Shown here: positions 47,657-57,120 of the stretch, piece after piece
Layout of the letters: each line of letters begins with the position of its first letter
Numbering within the stretch: the stretch's first letter is position 1
Assembly (NCBI GenBank): GCA_003255065.1
Contig: QAOA01005126.1
Location: 124,608 to 188,607 of the forward strand
Length of the DNA: 64,000 nucleotides
Direction: 5' to 3'
From: Cercis canadensis
Taxonomy: Eukaryota > Streptophyta > Magnoliopsida > Fabales > Fabaceae
The notes under the pieces: model-generated
The model's database searches: none
What the model was told of the DNA's origin: nothing
Seen by the model: only the letters and a program-made list of their open reading frames with translations
Translations under genes and position numbers: made by a program

Positions 47657-48239
47657 AACACTCTACTCCTATTGCAGACTCTTCCGAGTGATAGATTTTG
47701 CATTATTTCCTCTCGTAAGATCCCTTCCATATTTAGCTCCCATACATTTACTCCAAAGACCATATGGTTCTTTAGCCAATCTCCGCCTCAGCTTAGCCAT
47801 GAAAGCTAAGTTTCAAAATTTGGATTTCTTAATACCTAGACCGCCCTTCTTTTTATGTTTGGTGATCTTTTCCCAGCCAACCAGATGAAGTTTTTTCTTT
47901 TCTTCTGTATGTCCTCATAAGAAGTTTCTAATGGCTTTGTCAATATTGGTGAAAATAGAGGAAGGCAGTGCTACTCCCTGCGTGTAATATGTGGGGATTG
48001 CTACCAGAACTGACTTCATTAACGTGAGTCTACCACTCGAGGAAGTGCGATGGTAGTCATTTGAAGCTTTGGACTTGACACATGTACTTTTGGAGGTAGG
48101 TGAAGCCCTTTTAGCCATATATCCATTCTTGTGAATAGACGTAGCTGTGCCCTGAGATGGAATTAGGTGTGGCTGAGGGGTCGCTAGCTTTTCTTTTGGC
48201 TGTGTTGGTCCCAATTCCACAGGGTTAAAGGAAGGCACC

Positions 48240-49460
48240 TTTAATCAATTAATTTAGAAAGAACAGACAACTACACATAAATCAATGTTTAATACATTAA
48301 GCTTTCTACGTGATCAATAAACAAATAGAATGCATCTCTTCATACTTTATAGGGCCATCAATTAATATGTAGTCAAAATAGATAACCTCAATTATAAGTA
48401 TGAACATAGCCTCAACTCCAATAGAATTTGAACTTTCAAGATCACCAACTTGTGTTTTGGCTGTCCTAAAGAGATAAAGCATATAGAACTCAAAACATAT
48501 ACAATCTTTCACTTATCTATTACTAAAACCTAGCTGTAGTTTTCTTTGGACTTTAGAACATCATAAGATAACCTTGCAAGATCCCTCTCAAATAGATGAA
48601 TTCTTGAAAGAAGAGGAAGAGTACTGTTTAACCACATTATAACTGACACACATAGTTGGCCATTGATTTACAAACCTTGAAGATCGCCATCAGTCTCTTC
48701 TGGAGAAAAAATTTCTAAATTTTCAAAAATCATATCCTAATTCGATCCAATCTGTCACATGCACCTAAAAGATGAACATGTTGCAAGGTTTCTGATTGAG
48801 GTTCAATAAAGTTGAGTAGATTAATTCTTTAAATCACATGAGCTATGTTCACATAGGACACATCCTCCACTTTGGGCAAAGGTAACATAACCTCTCAAAC
48901 CAATTAAAACGAGACAAAATGAAATAGTATGGGCAATAAAAAAAGTAAATATGCTCTCAATAGAATGAGCCATATTATAAAATGAGGGTCCTAGCACATG
49001 ATTGTATACAACCCTTTGAGTAGACTACACAATGTATAATTGGTTCACTCAATCATGAAGCTAACCAGAGAAGGTGGGAAGGAGATGGAGAGGGAGAGGA
49101 TTGGAGACGAAGAGAGGAGAGGAGAGAATGGAATAGAATTTGTGAGTGGCTAGGTTTTGTTTTTCTTTTCTAAATGGAGCTTTATTAAAAATGGGTCTTA
49201 GGCTTAGTTGTTCCATTTGGGTCAAGATATTTGTGTTAAAAGACAAATGGGCTATGCATTTATAAGCAATTAGTCTTGAACATGTATTTTTATAAGATTG
49301 AAACTATTTGAATAAATATTTGGATCACACAAAACTTAGGCATCTAAAAAAAAATTAGAGTAAGTTAGACAAAGTTGGATTTGGACATTCCTCCTCTTTA
49401 ATCTCTCTCTCTTTTTTTCTTCTTCTAAAGATTCAACCAAAAAAAGTAAAATAAATAAAA
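48240..49460. other. intergenic sequence without recognisable genes
   Basis: No domains or splice-supported exons. A GGAGAGGGAGAGGATTGG purine-rich tract lies near 49080-49130 and a pyrimidine tract near 49395-49430. Confidence 0.4.
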
Positions 49461-51217
49461 TTAAAATGTAATGCAGGTCCCTATAGTTTGGACAAATTTT
49501 GAATTGAGTTCGTATATTTTTTTTTTTCCTCTTTTGGGATTTTAATAGTTTGAAATTTTTTTAATTGAATCCCTGCTGTTTTCTCTGGTTATAACTCCGT
49601 CTGTTTAGTGTTAATAAACGACTTGTCTATATAACAATAAAAGAAGTTGACATGATGCTAAAGTGGCACAAAAATTATCACCTTATCATCTTTATCATCT
49701 TTCCTCTTCTTCCATTCTCTCTCTACCTTCATCTTCCTTTTTCTCTCTCTACCTGTAAGAAGAATGATCCAGATTTGAACAATTTGACCTCTCCAGCATT
49801 CAGGAGCCCTACGGATTGTGCAATGGTGCAGTGCAAACCTGCAGAAAATGCATAATCATATCCACAGGTTTTGGATCGCAGAGTACAACATCTGCTACAT
49901 TAGCCATCCGCTAGACACAAGAAAATTTCTGATTAATTATGTTAAAAGCTCCAATAAAAAAAGTATCCTAAACAGCACATGATGCAGCAAGAAGAGGTTG
50001 CCCAACTTAAGTAAAATATACAAGACAACTTGACTTGACTGGACAAATAACTTTAACTGCCTACACAGGATGATGCACCATTTGAAAATGTCCGATCTAC
50101 ACTCTGAAAGGAACATCACATTAATCAAGTCAATGGTGAACATAAACCCAGAAACCACTCAGCTCTTGTAAAACAACAAAGGCCTCAGACAACATCAGCT
50201 TTCACAATAGTCAGCTATGGAATTCTCATTTCCATCAGATACAAAGTGTAGACTACTTTCTTCCCCAGAAGAAACTGCATCAAATATGATGTATCTGAAC
50301 CTTTCCAAATCATGCAACCACTAGAAATGCCACCTCACCCAAACTACTGTCAGTCCATAAGTTGACACATCTTGCGTCTGCCTTTATAACTAAATGATCA
50401 GGCTTAACGGAAGCAGTGTTGATTACATATCAATATACCAGGAGAGAGAAAAAAAATTGACAACACAGCAGTGAGGTGGTAGCCTTGAATAATGCTTGAC
50501 CATTGTTCTAACTCTAAACAATTAGAAGCAAATTTATATCAGACAACAATTGATCTAGAACCAAAGGAAAAAGGAGGAATTTCCAGCACAAGACATTTCT
50601 CGTGTATTGCTCTAGTAACTATCACTTTGACATAATAGATTGACTAGCAGAATAGGAAGGAAGGCCAATGTACATAGAAGGCACGGTTTCTTTCATTCGG
50701 ACGGGAAAAAACAATTCTTTATATAAATGAATTATGTATCACTCAAATGAAAGCTTGTGATATCATACTTTTCAGTTCAGCCACGGAGCCAAGACATGTA
50801 TCTGCGTGCGATGCATAACCAGTGATTAATTATAGCAAAGACACTCTCTGAAAAGTATGCTACTATATTAACTTTGTCCATGATTATGCATTTTCAGCAG
50901 GTTTGCACTGCACCATTGCACGGTCAGTGGGGCTCCTGAATGCTGGAGAGGTCAAATTGTTCAAATTTGGATCATTCTTCTTATGGGTAGAGAGAGAGAA
51001 GGGAAGAAGAGGAAAGATGCAAAGGTGGCAATTTTTATATTACTTTGGTGCCACATCAACTTCTTTTATTACCACATAAACAACATGTTTGCCATATCAG
51101 CACTAAACTGACAGAGTTATAACTAGGGGTGACCGCAGGGACCCAATTAAAAAAAATTCAAACTATAAAGACCCCAAAAGAAGAAAAAAAATTATAAGGA
51201 CCTACAATACATTTTAA
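49461..51217. mobile_element. 1.75-kb foldback element with possible gene capture
   Basis: The left arm (49461 to about 49870: TTAAAATGTAATGCAGGTCC ... CACTGCACCATTGC complement ... TGCATAATCAT) is inverted at about 50875-51217 (ATGATTATGCATTTTCAGC ... GGACCTACAATACATTTTAA). The arms are about 350-400 bp. The central 1 kb is unique-looking and less AT-rich, with an open exon-like stretch on the minus strand. The right arm is repeated by the false duplication at the N at 51354. Confidence 0.7.
50195..50320 (-). CDS. possible captured terminal exon, product unknown
   Basis: Preceded by an ATTTCTAG acceptor-like sequence, 41 codons run to a TGA at 50197-50195: WLHDLERFRYIIFDAVSSGE, ESSLHFVSDG, NENSIADYCES. 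The composition looks like real protein rather than random AT-rich DNA. I do not recognise the family. It sits in the centre of the 49461-51217 foldback, so it may be a host-gene fragment carried by the element. No upstream exon was identified, so expression is doubtful. Confidence 0.3.
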   Translation of the reverse strand, partial: WLHDLERFRYIIFDAVSSGEESSLHFVSDGNENSIADYCES

Positions 51218-51670
51218 CCAATAAATAAATAAAAGTAAAATTTTGAAATAATAGAAAAAAAACACTAGTTTTGAGATTTTTAATATTTTGGAAAATAAAA
51301 TAAGAAAAGACAAAGAAAAATAATTATTCTTTTTATTTTTTCTTAAGCTTTGTNTATTACTTTGGTGCCACATCAACTTTTTTTATTACCACATAGACAA
51401 CATGTTTGCCATATCAGCACTAAACTGACAGAGTTATAACTAGGGGTGACGGTAGGGACCCAATTAAAAAAAATTCAAACTATAAAGACCCCAAAAGAAG
51501 AAAAAAAATTATAAGGACCTACAATACATTTTAACCAATAAATAAATAAAAGTAAAATTTTGAAATAATAGAAAAAAAACACTAGTTTTGAGATTTTTAA
51601 TATTTTGGAAAATAAAATAAGAAAAGACAAAGAAAAATAATTATTCTTTTTATTTTTTCTTAAGCTTTGT
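51038..51670. other. single-N contig join with 316-bp duplicated flank
   Basis: Bases 51038-51353 and 51355-51670 are nearly the same (TATTACTTTGGTGCC at both starts, TTAAGCTTTGT at both ends) around the N at 51354. It falsely doubles the outer right arm of the foldback. Confidence 0.88.
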
Positions 51671-52244
51671 GCCGGAACAAAATACAGTGTTTACATGCAG
51701 CGTTCCAAGCCAGTCAAAGAATCATATGATTCAAAACAGTACAGCCTTTTAAAGATTGAAGCTAGTTGAGTTCATCATCTTAGGATAAGGTTTGCTTATA
51801 AACACAACTTATGTGCAAGCAATGCTGCCAAATTCTGTCGGTGAAAGAGCATTCCAAGAATAAAAGTGTTCTCTATCTTCAATTACTCTGCAGACAATCT
51901 TGCTAATGCAGCCAGCCAATAGACGAAGTTATGTTTGGGAAAGGGAAAAACATTCCAGACAAGTTTCCACCAAGAAACCACACAATGATGCTGTCTAATT
52001 GTATCCCAAGTGGAAAAAATATGGAAGACACCAAAATTCCCAGCAGACCAAATTACTTGATCTGATTTTGTGGTGTCTAACTCTATAAGAGAACATTCAC
52101 CTTGCTCTGTAACTAGATTATCAGAGCGAGCATGAGGCCAATTCCAACCAATAGACAACAACACACTACTCACTTTTGCACAATGAGAACTATGTTCCTC
52201 AAAGATAATCATTTGGCCAAATCTATCTATTATTCTGCCACCAG

Positions 52245-52505
52245 GCAGCCGGTAATCATACCAAATGAAAGTACTACAACTGTCGTTGTTAGAGTTAGGG
52301 TGAGGTCGACAATTTGCAAAAAGAAAGAGGGACGGTCGGGGGAGGCCGGAGCCGGAGCTCCGGTACCACCACCGACGCTCAAGTTAACTAGGTCGAGGGA
52401 GAAAGTGAGAGGAACCAAGAGAGTGAGTCCAAAGTTGAGATAGCAAAAGCTAGGGCATTTTGGTCCTTTTACTATAGCAACGATAGTGGGTTTACTAGGT
52501 ATCAT
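52245..52505. other. GC-rich insert in the LINE, origin unknown
   Basis: Plus-strand GGTCGGGGGAGGCCGGAGCC, with an open frame rich in Gly, Pro and Arg on one strand, interrupts LINE protein similarity on both sides. It contrasts strongly with the surrounding AT-rich DNA and could be a captured gene piece or part of another element. Confidence 0.4.
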
Positions 52506-52907
52506 CAACAACCATTGCCAATTTCTACTTTCAATAATTTTTTTTTGCCAAGTCTCTAAGTATGAAAATCTGTCTTCAACTCCAGGAGCAATCTAGAGGA
52601 ATTTTGATGGCCCCAAAGCTATTACCTCTCAATTTATAAGCTTGCGCCCAAGCCACCCAAAGGGAACTAGAATTGGTGAATAGATTCCAAATATGTTTCA
52701 AAATAGCAGCTGTATTCCAATCAACCAGCTTTTTGAAACCAAGATCTCCCTCCTTCTTTGGTCGGCAACAATCTTCCCAACTAACTTTTGCTAGATACTT
52801 ACTATGGGTGTTTCCACTACACAGATAGGCATTCATTCTCTGTTTTATAAGATTTATCACCTTCTTGGAGAGAAGAAAAATGAAACCAGTCCTCAAGGAG
52901 ACACCCG

Positions 52908-53002
52908 GGTGGTTGAGCACTTAGTACTTTGTGAAAGAAGTGTTCATATCTCATTAGATGAGGGTTGAGTGGTTGAGCACTTAGTACTTTGAGAGCGTAT
53001 AT
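52908..53002 (+). repeat. short direct repeats of GGTTGAGCACTTAGTACTTT
   Basis: GGTTGAGCACTTAGTACTTT occurs near 52912 and again near 52971, about 59 bp apart, inside the LINE remnant. Probably part of an inserted noncoding element. Confidence 0.5.
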
Positions 53003-53469
53003 ACTACCCTCTATTGTGTAGCTTCTAATGACCAAAAAAAAGAAAGATGGAACTGCAAATTAGGCTGAATGCCATGCAAAATAGATTGAATTAATTGAAT
53101 TCTTGCTTCAAAAGAAAGTTGCTTCACTCCCCAAGAATATATTTTCTTAGTAATTTCGGAAAAGAGTTGCATTAAAACAGATAAGGGGTGATAGGATCCC
53201 TTCGTCTAAGCCCCTTACCTCTTGGAAAGTATCCTACCCTGGAACCATTCAAGGGCACAGAATAAGGTGGAGAAGTAATACCCAATTGATAAAAATAGTA
53301 GGAATCCCTATAGCCTTCAAAATATAAAGAATACAGCTCTAGTTGATAGAATCATATATCTTGATGTCTATTTTCAATTTACAGTGAGGAACACCCCCAA
53401 CTCTACTATAATTCCAAACCAACTCATGAGCCAAAAGAATATTTTCACAAATTGACTGTCCTTCAGTAA

Positions 53470-53805
53470 GATCATATTCGAGTAAATGGCTTATTTAAGC
53501 ACTTACACAAGAATATCTTATATGAAAAGCTCTTATACAATAAGTTCATTTTAAATTAAGTTATTATGTGTTTAGATATACAATTGGAAAAACCTTTCTA
53601 AAATCATGTTATGAGCTTTCGCAAGGGCTAAAAAAAATCTAAAAAATAGCTTTATAAAATAAGCTAAAACAGCTTTTTGGAGGGTAATAAGCTATTTACA
53701 TAAGCTTATCCAAACACAATTTTATCTGCATATAATCACTTATGATAATAGAGAAGCTCCAATAAGCCATAAGCTATGTTATCCAAATGGGGCCTAAAAG
53801 CTTTC
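53470..53805. mobile_element. MITE inserted in the LINE remnant
   Basis: The left part GGCTTATTTAAGCACTTA and right part TAAGCCATAAGCTATGTT ... ATCCAAATGGGGCC carry the mutually inverted AAGCTTAT/ATAAGCTT theme common to a widespread plant MITE group. LINE protein similarity resumes on both sides, proving later insertion. Exact ends uncertain. Confidence 0.55.
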
Positions 53806-54619
53806 TGGTGATTATTTATGAGACTGGGCAGAACAATTCTCAATCTAGAGGCTAGAATCTTGGTAATACATTTTACAAAATGTTGCAGCAAGATATAGGT
53901 CTATAGTCATTAAGAGAGCGAGCATTAAACGTCTTCGGAGTGAGAGTAATGGCTGTAGAATTCACTTGTTGTTTCAATAGCTTTCATTCACTAAAAAAAG
54001 GATCTAATAGCTTCAACAATACTTTCACAACAATTCCCTAAGCAGATTTGAAGAAAAAGGCACCAAAGCCATCAGGGCCAGGGATTTATTATTGCCCATA
54101 GAAAAGATAGTCTTCTTAATTTCTGTAGCAGAAACATTAATAACCATGCAAGAAGCTTTTCTGACGAGAAGATATTCTAGAATCAAATTATGAATTATAG
54201 CACTTGATTCGTTACTAGTTAACTCAGAAGAAGTCCCAAGAAGCCCTTGATAAAATGATAGAACATAATTTTTTTTTATTGCAACATGATCATCAATAAC
54301 ATCCCTTGGTCATTAATGATATTACTCTTAATAAAATTCTTATATTTTTCCACTTTTTCTGTCCTTCTTATAACCCACTGATATATGGTGAAAACATTGT
54401 CCCAATATCTGTTACAGCGTTGCAAATTATGGTAATTCTAATGTGAAGTGAGAAGAGGAATTTTATATTTTGGTAAATCTTAGAATTTGTCCATAAGCTC
54501 TTTTGCTTTGTTTTGTTTCGTTTGTTGTTGTCTTTTTTTTTTGGTGCATGATCTTTTACAAACTATATATGCAAAATCCTCATAATTAATTCATACCTAG
54601 TGACTATTATTGAATCTTC

Positions 54620-56108
54620 GACTAAAATACTGTTTTGTCTCTGACTTTTGTGCACGTTCTCAGTTTAGTCATTGATTACAAGGTGTTCTAAAAAAGGTCT
54701 ATCACTTATACTTTTTGCTTCATTTAAATCCTTTTGTCAGGATGTCGTTCAGCACATTAACAGAAGTGCTAACGAGTCCGATGACATGGCAGCAAAGGCC
54801 ATCTCAAACCCCAAAAGCACATGTTTTGGTCCCTGACTTTTGTACACNNNNNNNNNNNNNNNNNNNNNNNNNNNNNNNNNNNNNNNNNNNNNNNNNNNNN
54901 NNNNNNNNNNNNNNNNNNNNNNNNNNNNNNNNNNNNNNNNNNNNNNNNNNNNNNNNNNNNNNNNNNNNNNNNNNNNNNNNNNNNNNNNNNNNNNNNNNNN
55001 NNNNNNNNNNNNNNNNNNNNNNNNNNNNNNNACGTTCTCAGTTTAGTCATTGATTACAAGGTGTTCTAAAAAAGGTCCATCACTTATACTTTTTGCTTCA
55101 TTTAAATCCTTTTGTCAGGATGTCGTTTAGCACATTAACGGAAGTGCTAACGAGTCCGATGACATGGCAGCAAAGGCCATCTCAAACCCCAAAAGCACAT
55201 GTTTTGGTCCCTGACTTTTGTACACATTCTCAATTTAGTCCTTGACTTTTGTGCACATTCTTAGTTTAGTCCGTGAGTACAAGCCCTTCTCAAAAAGGTC
55301 ACTCGCCTATCATTTTCACTTCATTTAAATCCTCCCGTCAAGATGCCGCTTAGCACACTAACAAAAGTGTTTATGTGTCTAGTTAAAAGATGACAGGACA
55401 GCTTGAACTACCAACTAAGACCCTATATAACCCAACCACATCATTGGAGCTTAGTTGATTTAAAATCTTGGAGCTTAGTTTCATAGCTTGCAACTAATAG
55501 GGCATTAAATTGTGTAAACAACTATTTCCAACAAATATATTATGTCATTAAAGGAAATGGAACAAGCAAAACACTAGAGTGTCATTTTTATCAACAATGC
55601 ATTCAAAAAAAGTAAATTATTTTCATTCTCAAGAAAAAAAATATAGTAGGTAACAGAGGATCAGAATTTTTACTGCACTACAATAGTTATAGCATAAGCT
55701 TCTTAAACAAAACAAAAAAAATAGAGATTGTATTGTAGTTGAGTGAAAATTCCGATCCTATGCTAGCACTTACGTTAGTGTGCTAAGTGGCATCCTGATG
55801 GAAGGATTTAAATGAAGCAAAAATGATAGGTGAGAGACCTTTTTGAAAATGCCTTGTACTCAAGGACTAAATTGAGAACGTGCACAAAAGTCAGGAACTA
55901 AAACATGCACTTTTGGGGTTTGAGTTCGCACTTGCTGCCATGTCATTGGACACTTCAGCACTTCTGTTAGTGTGTTAAACAACATCCTGACAGAAGGATT
56001 TAAATGAAGTGAAAATGATAAGTGAAGGACCTTTCTGAGAACGTTTTGTAGTCGGGGACTAAACTGAGAAAGTACACGAAAGTCAAGGACAAAAACAATA
56101 TTTTAGTC
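54620..56108. mobile_element. foldback element built from repeated units, containing the assembly gap
   Basis: The left end GACTAAAATACTG is inverted at the right end (CAATATTTTAGTC at 56096-56108), with TTC on both outer sides (54617-54619, 56109-56111) as a possible 3-bp target duplication. Units with TTTGTGCACGTTCTCAGTTT, ATTTAAATCCTTTTGTCAGG and CCGATGACATGGCAGCA occur in direct order on the left and inverted on the right (55770-56100). The central loop is about 55400-55760. No coding capacity. Confidence 0.65.
54848..55031. other. assembly gap (184 N)
   Basis: The block before the gap (54654-54847) recurs directly after it (from 55032) with very few differences. Either a tandem unit of the foldback collapsed here or contig ends overlap. 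The gap size may be an estimate. Confidence 0.9.
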
Positions 56109-56489
56109 TTCAATCTTCTGAAAAGTTGATGATATCCTACGAGTGCACGTGGTAGTGCCTACTTATTTTAAGAACAAACTAATTATACACGAAAGGATGA
56201 ATTGGTATTTGAGGACTGTGATTTCTTTTATGACTCTGAGATTATTTATTTTAGATTTTTTTCCATTTACCAATATATTTCTTCTACATTTAATTCTTGT
56301 TCTTTGTATTTTTAATTAAAAAAAAAAGACTTATTTTGCTCTGCTTTACTTCTGTTACCCTGCTCCCAAACATGATGGTAATGCTACTTGCACAAGCTTT
56401 CACATGATAGTATACATAACTATGAGCTTAACCAAAAAAAAAGTTATAAATAATGTTAGTTGAAGTTATAAGAAAGAGCTATTTGCATA

Positions 56490-56493
<4 letters not shown>
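56109..56493. other. AT-rich spacer
   Basis: No gene or repeat boundary recognised. The last part may hold 3' regulatory sequence of the peptide gene on the minus strand. Confidence 0.4.

Positions 56494-56521
<28 letters not shown>
56494..56521. repeat. (TA)n microsatellite
   Basis: About 14 TA dinucleotides in a row, roughly 190 bp beyond the stop of the peptide gene. Confidence 0.95.
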
Positions 56522-56525
<4 letters not shown>

Positions 56526-56710
56526 AGCATAAATTTTACAAACCACTTAGAGATTACATCTTTGAGAAGAGCCAGGAAACAACTTAATATCTCAGCCCAT
56601 AAGTGACTTAAGACAATTTTAATCACATTTGATAAGGACAGAAAGCAACTAGAGGGAAATAATTCCAATATAACAAGAATAAGAAAAAGTAAACACTTCC
56701 TTGTGAAATT

Positions 56711-57019
56711 CTAAGAATGAAATTGTTTATATCCACTGGGTCCATGATTATGCCCTTCTCCAGGAGGGCTAGGACCCGAGGAGTCGACTTCTAGAGTTTG
56801 ACTGATATTCAGATGTCTATGACCATCCACAACTGAGCTTGACAATGAGCTTCTCACAACCTTGTTTGATGACTCTAGAAAGTTACCTTTTGGATCTTTA
56901 TTTGCATCACTATGAAGCCCTAAAGTGTTAATTTTCCGGGCTGTCCCGTGTACTGCGCTCATCGATGAGAAAATAAGAACAATGAAAAAGAAGGCGAAGG
57001 GAAGGTGTTTTGCAGCCAT
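56711..57019 (-). CDS. PIP/PIPL-type secreted signalling peptide precursor
   Basis: An intact single-exon frame of 102 residues. Residues 1-25 form a signal peptide (basic start, FAFFFIVLIFSS core, likely cut after AVHG). A variable hydrophilic middle follows, then the conserved C-terminal box SGPSPPGEGH at 81-90, matching the SGPSxxGxGH core of PAMP-induced peptides (PIP) and PIP-like precursors. In the family, the mature hydroxyproline-bearing peptide is released to the apoplast and sensed by a leucine-rich-repeat receptor kinase (RLK7 for Arabidopsis PIP1) to amplify immune or growth signals. Twelve residues (NHGPSGYKQFHS) follow the core, including a second GPSG. A CEP peptide is the main alternative, but SGPS with a GxGH end favours PIP. 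Gene size, lone exon and TATA box fit the family. Confidence 0.82.
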   Translation of the reverse strand: MAAKHLPFAFFFIVLIFSSMSAVHGTARKINTLGLHSDANKDPKGNFLESSNKVVRSSLSSSVVDGHRHLNISQTLEVDSSGPSPPGEGHNHGPSGYKQFHS

Positions 57020-57110
57020 GATAGATAGTTACAAGCTAATGTAGGTTATATTGAGGTGTATTTTACTCACAATGTGTGGCTGCTTGATAGGAGAGTAGCA
57101 AGGTGCAGTT

Positions 57111-57120
57111 CTATTTATAG
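57111..57120 (-). promoter_or_regulatory. TATA box of the PIPL-type gene
   Basis: CTATAAATAG on the minus strand, 92 bp upstream of the ATG, a near-consensus plant TATA box implying a 5' UTR of about 60 nt. Confidence 0.7.

Larger units (their letters stand above)
46193..48226 (-). mobile_element. 5'-truncated LINE with poly(A) and 13-bp target-site duplication
   Basis: On the minus strand from 48226, the domains are: end of RT (SSSGRLTLMKSVLVAIPTYY); the inter-domain segment RNGQGIRFWSDKWLDLGSLH (47656-47387); zf-RVT (CPLCNSQPETCFHLFKECPV, 47180-47120); and RNase H (SWKHVFREANGGADAMAKAA, near 46490-46430). It is a plant L1-type LINE with several stops and frameshifts. The 3' end is an 18-base T run on the + strand (46193-46210). 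AAAGGAAGGAACC (46179-46191) and AAAGGAAGGCACC (48227-48239) flank it with one mismatch: a target-site duplication that dates the insertion as fairly recent despite the broken frames. Confidence 0.88.
51860..54470 (-). pseudogene. fragmented LINE ORF2 with internal insertions
   Basis: From the 5' side (54470) on the minus strand, the pieces are: RT start (STAITLTPKTFNARSLNDYRP, near 53960-53900); GQSICENILLAHELVWNY and KLKIDIKIYDSINWSCILY (53460-53340); SWEDCCRPKKEGDLGFKKLV (about 52780-52720); and zf-RVT-type SWWKLVWNVFPFPKHNFVYW (51980-51910), then LECSFTDRIW. The reading frame is destroyed by stops and at least three inserts: a MITE (53470-53805), a block with repeated GGTTGAGCACTTAGTACTTTG-like text (52885-53036), and a GC-rich piece (52245-52505). 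The RT active site is not intact. No 3' poly(A) is seen. Confidence 0.82.

Noticed and set aside
46641..47888. Several + strand ORFs in the 46.6-47.9 kb region
   Set aside because: They are antisense shadows of the minus-strand LINE ORF2, whose conserved residues are readable.
54715..55069. Reading frames spanning the N gap
   Set aside because: They consist mostly of undetermined residues; the open frame is an artefact of the gap.
56711..57019. Classification as a CEP peptide
   Set aside because: The core SGPSPPGEGH has the PIP pattern SGPSxxGxGH. The CEP consensus (F/Y-R-P-T-x-P-G-x-S-P-G-x-G-H) is not met in its N-terminal half.
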